Shown piece by piece: positions 8,152 through 17,594 of a DNA stretch of 64,000 nucleotides; the stretch's first letter is position 1; each line of letters starts with the position of its first letter. The stretch is taken from positions 187,319 to 251,318 of the forward strand of contig NZ_MUGS01000005.1 in assembly GCF_002222055.1 (NCBI RefSeq). Reading direction: 5' to 3'. The position numbers and the translations under genes were made by a program. The notes below the pieces were generated by a model, which had not been told where the DNA came from, searched no databases, and was given only the letters and a program-made list of their open reading frames with translations. This DNA comes from Flavobacterium araucananum. GTDB taxonomy: Bacteria > Bacteroidota > Bacteroidia > Flavobacteriales > Flavobacteriaceae.

Positions 8152-9176
8152 TGTCTTCAATCCCAAAAATAACGGTTTTAATGCCGGTCTACAATTGCGA
8201 ACTTTATATAAACGAAGCAGTCGACAGCATTTTAAATCAAACCTACTCCGATTTCGAATTTATAATAATAGACGATGCCTCTTCAGACGCGACAGTATCA
8301 ATTATAAAAAAATATAACGATCCCAGAATACAACTAATCGTAAAACCACAAAATTCAGGTTACACCAATAGTTTAAATTACGGACTAAGTATTGCAAAAG
8401 GAGCCTATATAGCAAGAATGGATGGCGATGATATAAGCTTGCCCGAACGTTTTGCAAAACAAGTGGCTTTTTTAGACAAAAATCCTGAAACGGTACTTAT
8501 TGGTACCTTCTTTAAGATTATTGGCAGAGATAAAATTATTACGGTTCCTGAACATCATGACGCTATAAAATTGGCCATGCTTAAAGATTGCTGCATCGCA
8601 CACCCAACCGTGATGATAAGGAAAAACTGTTTAGATAAGTTTTCTTTACTTTACGATGCAAAAAAAGAACCGGCAGAAGATTATGATCTTTGGACCAGGT
8701 TATTAGCCGTAGGCAAACTGCATAATTTGCAGGAAGTTTTGCTTCATTATCGCGTTCATAGTTCGCAGGTATCTCACAAAAGAAACGAGCAACAAATAAA
8801 TACCGCACTTGAGATCAAAGTCAATTTATTAAATAATCTAAGTTTCGAAAAAAACGAGCAGACACACGATTTTTTAAAAAAGATAATAGCACGAAGAGAA
8901 ACCGTTTCGTTTACAGAAATGAATCAGTTCGAAGATTTAAAAAATAAATTACTTTTAGCCAATCAAACGTCTTTTTTTGAGCCAACAGGTTTTGAGAAAT
9001 ACCTGTTTGGGATTCAGAACAATCTGTTCAAAGATTACTTTTTAAAAAGAGACAAATTTGCACCAATAGTTTATTCTCAATATTTGAAAATTAAAAAAAA
9101 GTGGTCAATTAAATTACAGTTCTTAGATGAAATTAAATTGTTTGTAAAATCAATAATTTTCTACAACAAAAAATGA
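8151..9176 (+). CDS. GT2-family glycosyltransferase
   Basis: 341 residues. An N-terminal GT-A domain starts VLMPVYNCELYINEAV, with DDAS, the metal-binding RMDGDD (about residue 95) and the acceptor-side AEDYDLWTRLL. The C-terminal 120 or so residues are charged and family-variable. Inverting sugar transfer from a nucleotide sugar on the cytoplasmic face is expected. Starts on the last base of the gmd remnant (TAATG) and overlaps the next GT2 gene by ATGA. Confidence 0.88.
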   Translation: MSSIPKITVLMPVYNCELYINEAVDSILNQTYSDFEFIIIDDASSDATVSIIKKYNDPRIQLIVKPQNSGYTNSLNYGLSIAKGAYIARMDGDDISLPERFAKQVAFLDKNPETVLIGTFFKIIGRDKIITVPEHHDAIKLAMLKDCCIAHPTVMIRKNCLDKFSLLYDAKKEPAEDYDLWTRLLAVGKLHNLQEVLLHYRVHSSQVSHKRNEQQINTALEIKVNLLNNLSFEKNEQTHDFLKKIIARRETVSFTEMNQFEDLKNKLLLANQTSFFEPTGFEKYLFGIQNNLFKDYFLKRDKFAPIVYSQYLKIKKKWSIKLQFLDEIKLFVKSIIFYNKK

Positions 9177-10015
9177 AAAGCCCAATAGTTTCTATAATAG
9201 TTCCTTGTTATAATCAGGCGCAATATCTCGATGAGGTTTTGCAATCTGTATTAGACCAAACCTATGAAAATTGGGAATGTATTATCGTTAGCGACGGCAG
9301 TCCTGATAACACACAAGAAATAGCAGAAAATTGGGTGGCAAAGGATCAAAGATTTAGATACTACTACCAGCAAAATGCAGGCGTGAGCAGTGCAAGAAAT
9401 CTGGGTATTACAAAGAGCACAGGCGAATTTATCTTACCACTTGATGGCGACGATAAAATTGCCCGGGATTATATAAAACAAGCTATCGAAGCCTTTAGAA
9501 ACGACAATTCATTAAAACTCGTTTATTGTAGAGCAGAAAAATTTGGAGATGAAACCGGAAACTGGAATCTCGCACCATTCTCGCTAAAAGGATTGGCAGT
9601 AGATAACATGATTTTTTGCTCAGCAATATATCATAAAAAGGACTGGGAGCTGGCAGGAGGATATGATACTAAAATGCTTGAAGGACTTGAAGATTGGGAA
9701 TTTTGGATAACACTTCTTAAAAATGGTGGCAAAGTTTTATGTTTAGATCTGACTGGTTTTTATTATAGAATAAAATTAGTCTCCAGACAAAAAAAGCTGG
9801 ATACTACAAAAAAGAACAAGCTGTTTACTTATTTAAGTATCAAACACGCTGATTTTTTTGTCGAACAATTAGGCTCTTTTGGTGCTCTAAATGATAATTT
9901 GCAAAAAGAAAGAGACTATTTTTATGCTAAACTAAAAAGCGAAAAATTTGTAATTGATTTGTTTTGTAAAACTTTTTTTGGGTTTACAATTTTCGGAAAA
10001 ATAAATAAAAAATAG
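9173..10015 (+). CDS. GT2-family glycosyltransferase
   Basis: 280 residues, with a classical GT-A fold: SIIVPCYNQAQYLDEVL, SDGSPDNT, the DxD-type LDGDD and the GLEDWEFWITLL acceptor-site motif. No membrane segment. Part of a run of six consecutive GT-A-fold genes (8151-13769) that presumably add successive sugars to the repeat unit; donor and linkage cannot be read from sequence. Confidence 0.88.
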   Translation: MKSPIVSIIVPCYNQAQYLDEVLQSVLDQTYENWECIIVSDGSPDNTQEIAENWVAKDQRFRYYYQQNAGVSSARNLGITKSTGEFILPLDGDDKIARDYIKQAIEAFRNDNSLKLVYCRAEKFGDETGNWNLAPFSLKGLAVDNMIFCSAIYHKKDWELAGGYDTKMLEGLEDWEFWITLLKNGGKVLCLDLTGFYYRIKLVSRQKKLDTTKKNKLFTYLSIKHADFFVEQLGSFGALNDNLQKERDYFYAKLKSEKFVIDLFCKTFFGFTIFGKINKK

Positions 10016-10915
10016 ATGCTGGCTATAGTTATACCCTATTATAAACTAATTTTTTTCGAAGAAACTTTAAAGTCACTATCCGGACAGACAGATAAAAGAT
10101 TCAGGGTATACATAGGCAATGATGCCAGTCCTGAAGATCCATCACAGCTTTTAGAACAATACAAAGGCAGGTTCGATTTTTTGTATCAATCCTTTCAAAA
10201 CAATTTAGGCAGCATATCATTAGCAAAACACTGGGATCGATGTATTGCCCTTACGGGCGATGAAAAATGGATAATGATTTTGGGAGATGATGATTATTTA
10301 GATCAGAATATCGTAAAAGCATGGTATGAAAATCATGGTACATTCGACAACAAAACCCACATCGTAAGATATGCCGCAAAAAGAGTAGGAGAGAGAAACA
10401 GTAATAACACCAACTTTTATACCCATCCGGTATGGGAAAAAGCAGCTGATTCTTATTTTAGAAGAGTAAAAGGAGAAACAAGAAGCTCCTTGTCTGAATA
10501 TGTTTTTAGCAAAGAAAGTTATTTAAAATACGGATTCAAAAGTTACCCCTTGGCCTGGCATAGTGATGATAAAGCCTGGCTAGACTTTTCGAATAAAAAA
10601 AGTATTTACAGTATAAATGAAAGTACTGTCTTTGTTAGAATCTCAGATTTTAGCATAACCGGAAAAACAGATAACGAAGCAGTAAAGAACAAAGCTGCCG
10701 AAGATTTTTATAAAGATATTTTGATTCAGAATTTTGATATTTTTGATAAAAATCAGCGTTTAGAATTGTTATACATATATGAAGTTGCCATTATAAAAAA
10801 CAGAAATCTAAACTTAAAAGATTGGTTATTTTTAATCCAATTGTATTTGAAAAATTTTAGAGTTGTTCCATTTTTTAAGTGTATCCGAAGATTCTTAATT
10901 AGTATCAAATCATAA
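10016..10915 (+). CDS. GT2-family glycosyltransferase
   Basis: 299 residues. The N-terminus AIVIPYYKLIFFEETLKSL, GNDASPEDPS and ILGDDDYLD fit a GT2 domain. The acceptor half contains WHSDDKAWLDFS, an acidic pair in the place expected for the catalytic base. Begins immediately after the stop of the preceding GT2 gene and shares one base with the next ATG, so it is translationally coupled on both sides. Confidence 0.83.
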   Translation: MLAIVIPYYKLIFFEETLKSLSGQTDKRFRVYIGNDASPEDPSQLLEQYKGRFDFLYQSFQNNLGSISLAKHWDRCIALTGDEKWIMILGDDDYLDQNIVKAWYENHGTFDNKTHIVRYAAKRVGERNSNNTNFYTHPVWEKAADSYFRRVKGETRSSLSEYVFSKESYLKYGFKSYPLAWHSDDKAWLDFSNKKSIYSINESTVFVRISDFSITGKTDNEAVKNKAAEDFYKDILIQNFDIFDKNQRLELLYIYEVAIIKNRNLNLKDWLFLIQLYLKNFRVVPFFKCIRRFLISIKS

Positions 10916-11856
10916 TGAACCCTTTAGTCTCCATTATTATCCCAACTTACAATAGGGCAAACCTTCTCAGAGAAACAATCGAGAGTGTTTTGGCACAAAC
11001 CTATGACAATTGGGAGTGTATAATTGTCGATGACGGTTCTACAGATTCGACCAAAGAACTTGTCAATGAGTTTGAGACCAACGACAGTCGGTTTTTGTTT
11101 ACCGTAAAACCGGATGGAATCGCTCGGGGAGCCAGTAGTTCCAGAAATATTGGGCTAAGATTGTCAAAAGGAGAATATATCCAGTTTCTGGATTCAGATG
11201 ATATATTGGCTTCAAATAAAATAGAAGAACAAATTGCCATTTTATCAGTTCAAAGCAATTTTACGATTTCAACCTGCAAATGGGGAAAGTTTACTGAGCT
11301 TAATGATCCTGTAACTTTATTTGAAAACAATCAGGACTATAGAGATTTTAGAAATTCAAAAGAATACTTTGACCTGATAGGGCTACAGGGTGGCTTTTTT
11401 CCATGCCATAGTTTTTTAATACCCAAAGAGTTAATAAATCTTTCCGGTTATTGGAACGAAACTTTAACCATGAATGATGATGGGGAGTTTTTTTTTAGGG
11501 TAGTATTAAACTGCGATCAAATAATATTTGCACCCACCACTTATGTTTTGTACAGACAAAATAGTTCCAGTGATAATTTAAGTTCCTTGCAAACAGCAGC
11601 TAAAGCTTTAAGTCTTGTAGAGAGCTGGAAAATAATAGAAACCTTGTATCAGGCAAGATACAACGATTTTAATTCAACTTATATAAACAAAAAAAAGCAA
11701 AGTGTTTATTTTGAGATCAAAAGAACATTCCCTAAAATTATTTCAAAAAATAAGCCTTTCTTTAAACAACAGATCAGGAATGATACCTTTGCCCTAAAAC
11801 TGGCGAAATTAAAGAAAAGAGTTTTTCACAGACTAAAAATTATATTTAATAAATAA
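10915..11856 (+). CDS. GT2-family glycosyltransferase
   Basis: 313 residues. Motifs are SIIIPTYNRANLLRETI, VDDGSTDSTKELV, the metal-binding FLDSDDIL and MNDDGEFFFRVVL on the acceptor side. This is the most canonical GT2 of the run. The C-terminal 30 residues are strongly basic, consistent with peripheral membrane attachment. Overlaps the gene before by one base and is followed by the next ATG after one base. Confidence 0.9.
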   Translation: MNPLVSIIIPTYNRANLLRETIESVLAQTYDNWECIIVDDGSTDSTKELVNEFETNDSRFLFTVKPDGIARGASSSRNIGLRLSKGEYIQFLDSDDILASNKIEEQIAILSVQSNFTISTCKWGKFTELNDPVTLFENNQDYRDFRNSKEYFDLIGLQGGFFPCHSFLIPKELINLSGYWNETLTMNDDGEFFFRVVLNCDQIIFAPTTYVLYRQNSSSDNLSSLQTAAKALSLVESWKIIETLYQARYNDFNSTYINKKKQSVYFEIKRTFPKIISKNKPFFKQQIRNDTFALKLAKLKKRVFHRLKIIFNK

Positions 11857-11857
11857 G

Positions 11858-12862
11858 ATGCGAGTAGGTTTTAATCCACATAAAGATGAGCCACAACAAG
11901 ATTCTGAGTTTACGCATCAGGTCATAATCCCTGTTTATATCCCAAATCAGGAAGGATATTTTAAGGATAGTTTTGCAATTTTAAAACTATGTCTGGAATC
12001 TTTGTTCGCAACAATACATAAAAAAACTTTTATCACGATTGCCAATAACGGAAGTGATACAAGTATTGCCCAATATTTAGACACACTTTTACAGCAAAAC
12101 AAAATACAAGAACTAATTCATACTGAAAACATTGGTAAACTTAATGCTATCCTTAAAGGTTTAGCAGGTAACAGGATCGAACTGGTTACGATTTCAGACT
12201 CAGATGTATTGTTTTTGCCCAATTGGCAAGTTGAAACCGTAAAAGTTTTTCAACACGTTCCTAATGCGGGAGTTGTAGGTATTGTACCTCAGTTTAAAAT
12301 GTATGAATCTAATTGTGGAAATGTAATTTTTGATAATTTATTTAATAGAAGATTAAAATTTTTTGAGGTAAAAAATAAAGAAGCTTTAATTCAGTTTTAT
12401 GATAGTCTTGGCTGGGAAAGAAATTACAATCAGGATTATTTAAAATATAACTTAGGGCTAGAAATTAATTCAGATTTTAAAGTATTGATTGGTTCAGGAC
12501 ATTTTGTTGCAACTTACAAAAAGGATATTTTTGACGAAATAGTAAGTTATATAGGTTTTAAGATGGGAGGAACCAGTGAAGGCTATTTAGATAAATTGCC
12601 TCTTAAAAAAAATTATTGGAGATTAACAACAGAAGATAATTACGCTTATCATTTAGGGAATACTCTGGAAGATTGGATGTTAGTTTCTGATGCAACCCAT
12701 ACTGGAATACCTTATAGCGGATTTAATAAAAACATAAAATTAAACCCCGTTTTATATTTTATAAAAAATAGAGTATTTGTAAAATTTATTTCCATTAAAT
12801 GGATAATGAGGCTATTTTTACGCTATAAAAAAATACCAAAACAACTGATTAGAAAATATTAA
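11858..12862 (+). CDS. Glycosyltransferase of GT-A fold
   Basis: 334 residues with a GT2-like layout but divergent motifs: QVIIPVYIPNQEGYF near residue 22, IANNGSD, the probable DxD ISDSDVLF, and later TEDNYAYHLG. N-terminal residues 1-20 are an acidic extension not usual for GT2. No membrane helix is evident. Function in glycan assembly is inferred from fold and context. Confidence 0.75.
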   Translation: MRVGFNPHKDEPQQDSEFTHQVIIPVYIPNQEGYFKDSFAILKLCLESLFATIHKKTFITIANNGSDTSIAQYLDTLLQQNKIQELIHTENIGKLNAILKGLAGNRIELVTISDSDVLFLPNWQVETVKVFQHVPNAGVVGIVPQFKMYESNCGNVIFDNLFNRRLKFFEVKNKEALIQFYDSLGWERNYNQDYLKYNLGLEINSDFKVLIGSGHFVATYKKDIFDEIVSYIGFKMGGTSEGYLDKLPLKKNYWRLTTEDNYAYHLGNTLEDWMLVSDATHTGIPYSGFNKNIKLNPVLYFIKNRVFVKFISIKWIMRLFLRYKKIPKQLIRKY

Positions 12863-12866
12863 ATAA

Positions 12867-13769
12867 ATGCACAATACTAAATTTTCTATCCTCATTACCA
12901 CTAAAAATCGGAAAGATGATTTGGATTTTACATTGCATAAAATTCAGCATTTAATCGATAGAGAAGATGTTACGTGCATTATTTGTGATGATGGCTCAAC
13001 AGATGGGACTTATTTATTTATTCAGGAGAATTATCCTGAAATTCAATTAATACAGAATAATAAAAGCAAAGGTTTAATTTATAGCAGAAACAGATTAATG
13101 AGTCTGGTAACTTCTGAATTTGCGATTTCTATTGATGATGATTTGCATTTTGTTACTCAAAATCCATTAGATATTATAGAAAAAGCTTTTAACGAAAATC
13201 CTAAAGTAGGATTGTTCAGTTTTAGAATTTATTGGAATTTAGAAGAACCTCAAACAACTCATTGCAATGAAGTTTCGCATCAGATGAAAAGTTTTGCAGG
13301 AGGAGCAAATGTATGGCGAATGTCGGCTTGGCGAGACATACCCAATTATCCTGCCTGGTTTATTTTTTATGGCGAAGAAGATTTCGCTTCTTTTCAATTA
13401 TTTAAAAAGGAATGGCAAGTTTATTATTTGCCCGAAGTTTTAGTAAATCACAGAGTAAATCTAAAATCCAGAAAAAATAATGCCGATTACAGCTTGCGCT
13501 TACAACGGTCATTACGTTCCGGTTGGTATCTTTATTTTTTGTTTTATCCTTTTAAGACTATTCCCGGAAAATTAGCCTATTCAGTTTGGATGCAACTTAA
13601 ATCAAAAGTTTTTAAGGGAGATCTTAAAGCTTTGAAAGCATTATTTTTAGCAGCAATAGATTTGGTTTTTGCAATTCCTAAAATCATAAAAAACAGCAAT
13701 AGATTATCTTCAAAAGAGTACAAGATTTATCAGGAATTAGAAGATACAAAATTGTATTGGAAGCCATAA
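12867..13769 (+). CDS. GT2-family glycosyltransferase
   Basis: 300 residues. The GT-A motifs are SILITTKNRKDDL, CDDGSTDGTY, the acidic SIDDDLHFV and YGEEDFASFQLF as acceptor-side catalytic region. The C-terminal half has short hydrophobic stretches that may anchor it to the membrane. It is the last transferase before the sialic-acid genes, separated by 22 bases from neuA. Confidence 0.87.
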   Translation: MHNTKFSILITTKNRKDDLDFTLHKIQHLIDREDVTCIICDDGSTDGTYLFIQENYPEIQLIQNNKSKGLIYSRNRLMSLVTSEFAISIDDDLHFVTQNPLDIIEKAFNENPKVGLFSFRIYWNLEEPQTTHCNEVSHQMKSFAGGANVWRMSAWRDIPNYPAWFIFYGEEDFASFQLFKKEWQVYYLPEVLVNHRVNLKSRKNNADYSLRLQRSLRSGWYLYFLFYPFKTIPGKLAYSVWMQLKSKVFKGDLKALKALFLAAIDLVFAIPKIIKNSNRLSSKEYKIYQELEDTKLYWKP

Positions 13770-13800
13770 AAAAGATTGTAACAAATTTTAAATGTTAAAG

Positions 13801-14469
13801 ATGAAAACTATCGCTATTATTCCGGCACGCGGAGGCTCTCAAAGACTACCTCAAAAAAACATAAAACTTTTGGGCGGAATTCCTTTGTTGGCACACAGCA
13901 TTATTTACGCTCAAAAAAACAGCGATATTATTGACGAAATTTATGTTTCGACAGACGATGAAAGTATAAAAAAAGTAGCTTTAGAGTATGGTGCAAAAGT
14001 AATTGTCAGACCTGCAAACATTTCAGGAGATTTTGAGCCAACAGTTTCTGCATTAAAGCATATTTTGCAAAACATCGATCAGGATACAGAAAATATTGTT
14101 TTACTTCAGCCTACAAATCCCGTTCGACCGGAAAATTTACTAAAAGAAGCTTTTACGATCTATCAAAAAGAAAGCCATAGCAGTTTATTCAGTGTTTCCA
14201 GAAATCATCAAAAATTTGGAAAAATAGAAGATCAAAAGTTTATTCCATACAATTATAAAATTGGGCAAAGAAGTCAGGATCTTGAACCACTTTATTTCGA
14301 AAATGGATTATTATATATTACAAATGCCACATTGATTATGGATAATGTAATTGTTTCTGAAAATGCATTTCCTTTCGAAATAGATCATATTTTTGCCCAT
14401 GTAGATATCGACACGCAAGAAGATTTTGATTATGCCCAATATTTATACCATAAACATATAAAACCTTAA
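13801..14469 (+). CDS. neuA: Acylneuraminate cytidylyltransferase (CMP-sialic acid synthetase type)
   Basis: About 222 residues. The N-terminal [16 protein letters not shown] is the CTP-binding signature, and LLQPTNPVR and the later [11 protein letters not shown] match the family. It activates a nonulosonic acid (Neu5Ac or legionaminic-type) with CTP. An upstream ATG at 13792 adds only three residues; 13801 gives the standard N-terminus. neuB and neuC follow, which fixes the pathway but not the exact nonulosonic acid. Confidence 0.9.
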   Translation: MKTIAIIPARGGSQRLPQKNIKLLGGIPLLAHSIIYAQKNSDIIDEIYVSTDDESIKKVALEYGAKVIVRPANISGDFEPTVSALKHILQNIDQDTENIVLLQPTNPVRPENLLKEAFTIYQKESHSSLFSVSRNHQKFGKIEDQKFIPYNYKIGQRSQDLEPLYFENGLLYITNATLIMDNVIVSENAFPFEIDHIFAHVDIDTQEDFDYAQYLYHKHIKP

Positions 14470-14480
14470 GAACCTACTTT

Positions 14481-15521
14481 ATGAACCCATATATAGAAAT
14501 AGCAGGAAGAAAAATTGGACAAGATTTTCCACCTTTAGTAATTGCCGAAATCGGAATTAATCATGAAGGTTCCCTGCAAGTTGCAAAAGAAATGGTTGAT
14601 GCTGCACACAGGGCAGGAGTTGAGGTTGTAAAACATCAGACCCATATTGTCGAGGATGAGATGAGCGGTGCTGCAAAAAAAGTAATTCCCGGAAATGCCG
14701 ATGTTTCGATTTATGAAATAATGGAACGATGCTCCCTGAATGAAAATGAAGAACTCGAACTTAAAAAATATGTCGAAAGTAAAGGCATGATTTTTATTTC
14801 GACACCATTTTCTCGAGCAGCAGCAGAGCGATTAAAGAAATTTGATATTCCCGCTTACAAAATAGGTTCCGGCGAATGTAATAATTATCCGTTACTGGAG
14901 CATATTGCTTCCTTTGGGAAACCGGTAATTTTAAGTACCGGAATGAATACGATAGAAAGCGTACAAAAAGCAGTTGCTATTTTCGACAAACACAATATTC
15001 CCGTAGCGTTGTTGCATACTACAAATTTATATCCAACACCTATTCATTTAGTACGTTTTGGGGCGATGGTAGAATTGCACGAAGCATTTCCGGATAAAGT
15101 TTTTGGTTTAAGCGATCACACCTTGAACAATAATGCATGTTTGGGCGCTGTAGCTTTAGGGGCCAGCATTTTAGAAAGACATTTTACAGATTATATGCAA
15201 CGAACAGGTCCGGACATCATTTGTAGTATGGATGAAAAAGCTTGTCAGGAATTAATTGTTTCAAGCGCAGAAATAGCATTAATGCGCGGTGGTACAAAAA
15301 AACCGGCAGCAGAAGAACAAGTTACAATAGATTTTGCATTTGCTACCGTTTGTGCGATTGCTCCAATTAAAAAAGGCGAACGATTAACCAAAGAAAATAT
15401 TTGGGTAAAACGTCCTGGTACAGGAAAAATCCTGGCAGAACATTTTAATGATTTAATAGGCAAAATAGCGGCAAGAGATATTGAAAATGACGAACAATTA
15501 GATTTTTCAGACTTTGAGTAA
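14481..15521 (+). CDS. neuB: N-acetylneuraminate synthase family enzyme
   Basis: 346 residues. A TIM-barrel NeuB domain ([63 protein letters not shown]) is followed by a C-terminal SAF/antifreeze-like domain from about residue 285. The reaction condenses phosphoenolpyruvate with ManNAc or a related hexosamine. Sits between neuA and neuC; its last eight bases overlap the neuC start. Confidence 0.93.
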   Translation: MNPYIEIAGRKIGQDFPPLVIAEIGINHEGSLQVAKEMVDAAHRAGVEVVKHQTHIVEDEMSGAAKKVIPGNADVSIYEIMERCSLNENEELELKKYVESKGMIFISTPFSRAAAERLKKFDIPAYKIGSGECNNYPLLEHIASFGKPVILSTGMNTIESVQKAVAIFDKHNIPVALLHTTNLYPTPIHLVRFGAMVELHEAFPDKVFGLSDHTLNNNACLGAVALGASILERHFTDYMQRTGPDIICSMDEKACQELIVSSAEIALMRGGTKKPAAEEQVTIDFAFATVCAIAPIKKGERLTKENIWVKRPGTGKILAEHFNDLIGKIAARDIENDEQLDFSDFE

Positions 15522-16653
15522 TTCAACAAAAAAAATTCTATTTCTTACAGGAACCCGTGCTGATTTTGGTAAAATAAAATCACTAATACAAACATTGGAA
15601 AACCGCGCTGATTTTGAGGTTTTTGTTTTTGTAACCGGTATGCATTTGCAGGAAGTATACGGTTATACGTTGATAGAAATTGAGCGTTGTAATTTTAAGA
15701 ATGTCTTTACATTCGAAAATCACACACACGAAACGACAATGGATCTTACGTTGGCCAAAACCATCGAAGGATTGTCCGGTTATTGCAAAACCATAAACCC
15801 GGATATGATAGTGGTGCACGGAGATCGGGTCGAAACTCTTGCCGGGGCCATAGTGGGTTCGCTCAACAATATTTTGGTAGCACATATCGAGGGCGGCGAA
15901 GTTTCAGGAACAGTCGATGAATTGATCAGGCATAGTGTGAGTAAATTAAGCCACATACATTTTGTCTCCAACCAGCAAGCCGCAAAAAGACTGATTCAAA
16001 TGGGAGAAATTAAAGAGTCTGTTTTTACCATTGGTTCTCCTGATATTGATATTATGTTCTCAGACCAATTGCCGGATTTAGATGTTGCAAAAAACTATTA
16101 TAAAATTGATTATGATACCTATGCAATAGTAATGTTTCATCCGGTAACTACAGAAATTAAAGAAATGCAAAAATATGCCGAAGCCTTTACAGCTTCGTTG
16201 TTGCAAGACAATCATAATTATATAGTGATCTTTCCTAACAATGATTTAGGAAGCCAATTTATTATTGAAGCCTACAAAAAACTAAAAGAGAATAAAAGAT
16301 TCCGAATCTTTCCATCGTTGCGTTTCGAATATTTTTTAACATTATTAAAAAATAGTCAATTCATTATTGGCAATAGTAGTGCAGGAATCAGAGAAGCTCC
16401 GTATTATGGTATTCCAATCATAAATATTGGAACCCGCCAGCAAAACAGAGCAGTTCACGCAGATATAATCAATACAGATTATTCTGAAAACGGTATAAAA
16501 GAAGCACTTTCAGTGATAGATTCACATAAAGTGCAAAATATAGCCAATGATTTTGGTGAAGGAAATAGTAATTTATTATTTCTTGAATGCCTTCAAAAAG
16601 CAGATATTTGGCAATTGAATCACCAAAAACAATTTAGAGATTTATCTAATTAA
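15514..16653 (+). CDS. neuC: UDP-N-acetylglucosamine 2-epimerase (hydrolysing), NeuC type
   Basis: 379 residues of GT-B-like epimerase fold. Motifs are [18 protein letters not shown], the pair VHGDRVETL and [20 protein letters not shown] and [14 protein letters not shown]. It makes ManNAc from UDP-GlcNAc for NeuB. No ATG exists before residue 43, and the conserved N-terminus requires the TTG start at 15514 inside the neuB 3' end. Together neuA-neuB-neuC make a complete route from UDP-GlcNAc to a CMP-activated nonulosonic acid. Confidence 0.92.
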   Translation: MSNSTKKILFLTGTRADFGKIKSLIQTLENRADFEVFVFVTGMHLQEVYGYTLIEIERCNFKNVFTFENHTHETTMDLTLAKTIEGLSGYCKTINPDMIVVHGDRVETLAGAIVGSLNNILVAHIEGGEVSGTVDELIRHSVSKLSHIHFVSNQQAAKRLIQMGEIKESVFTIGSPDIDIMFSDQLPDLDVAKNYYKIDYDTYAIVMFHPVTTEIKEMQKYAEAFTASLLQDNHNYIVIFPNNDLGSQFIIEAYKKLKENKRFRIFPSLRFEYFLTLLKNSQFIIGNSSAGIREAPYYGIPIINIGTRQQNRAVHADIINTDYSENGIKEALSVIDSHKVQNIANDFGEGNSNLLFLECLQKADIWQLNHQKQFRDLSN

Positions 16654-17594
16654 TGAAAACGAAACTTAAAGCTATATATTACAAATGCAACAAAGCCAAA
16701 AACCGGATGTTTTCAGGAAAACCGGTTTTAGTAGCAATGTATCATAGAACAAGTAATGAGGTTAGAAAAGAATTGCAATACCTGACCGTTGATTTGGTTA
16801 GTTTTGAAGAGCAACTTTGCTATTTCAAAAAAAACTATCAAATTCTTAGACTGTCAGAGGATTGGAGTTCATTAAAAAAAACCGGAATAGTTATTACTTT
16901 TGATGACGGATATGCCGATAATTTACTAAATGCTTTGCCTCTTTTAGAGAAATATCAAATACCGGCAACTATTTTTGTAACCACATTAAATATAGACAGT
17001 AAAAAAGAGTTTTGGTGGGATCGTTTTGTATTTGATTATACACATTGTGAACCTTTTTTTTATCTTCCGGATGTAAAAGAACAAGTATCAAAAAAAACGC
17101 ATTCTTACGGAAATATTTCCAGTTTCATCAGCAAATTATCAACGGAGAAAAAGGAAATATGGCTTTTAGAATTTGAAAAATTAAATAAAATTCCATTTTA
17201 CGATCAGGAAGATTTCAGATCATTAAGTAATGAAGAGCTTAAATATCTTTCTGATCATCCATTAATAGATATTGGGATACATACTCATAATCATTACTCT
17301 TTTGAGAATTTAAGTTATCAGGAACAGAAAGAAGAACTAAGTTTTTCAATAGAAAAATTGAATAAACTAATTACGAAATCGATACGATATTTGGCATTAC
17401 CTCATGGTTCCTATAATGGCGAAACACTCAAAGTTCTTCAGGAATTAGACTGTTTAGGAATGCTGTTAGCGAATAACAATTACTCAAATTATAAAAATAA
17501 ATTAAGTAAAAAAATTAATCGAATTTTGATTCCTAATATTAAAGGGAAAGAACTCGTAAAATATATGAACAGATTTGACTTTAAAATATGGTAA
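16653..17594 (+). CDS. Polysaccharide deacetylase (NodB-type, CE4)
   Basis: 313 residues. The NodB homology domain shows TFDDGYADN (catalytic Asp-Asp) and GIHTHNHYSFENLS (zinc-binding His-x-x-x-His), then ALPHGSYNGETL. No signal peptide, so it probably acts in the cytoplasm on a lipid-linked or nucleotide-linked N-acetyl sugar. Overlaps neuC by one base (TAATG) and the following GT10 gene by seven bases. Confidence 0.85.
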   Translation: MKTKLKAIYYKCNKAKNRMFSGKPVLVAMYHRTSNEVRKELQYLTVDLVSFEEQLCYFKKNYQILRLSEDWSSLKKTGIVITFDDGYADNLLNALPLLEKYQIPATIFVTTLNIDSKKEFWWDRFVFDYTHCEPFFYLPDVKEQVSKKTHSYGNISSFISKLSTEKKEIWLLEFEKLNKIPFYDQEDFRSLSNEELKYLSDHPLIDIGIHTHNHYSFENLSYQEQKEELSFSIEKLNKLITKSIRYLALPHGSYNGETLKVLQELDCLGMLLANNNYSNYKNKLSKKINRILIPNIKGKELVKYMNRFDFKIW

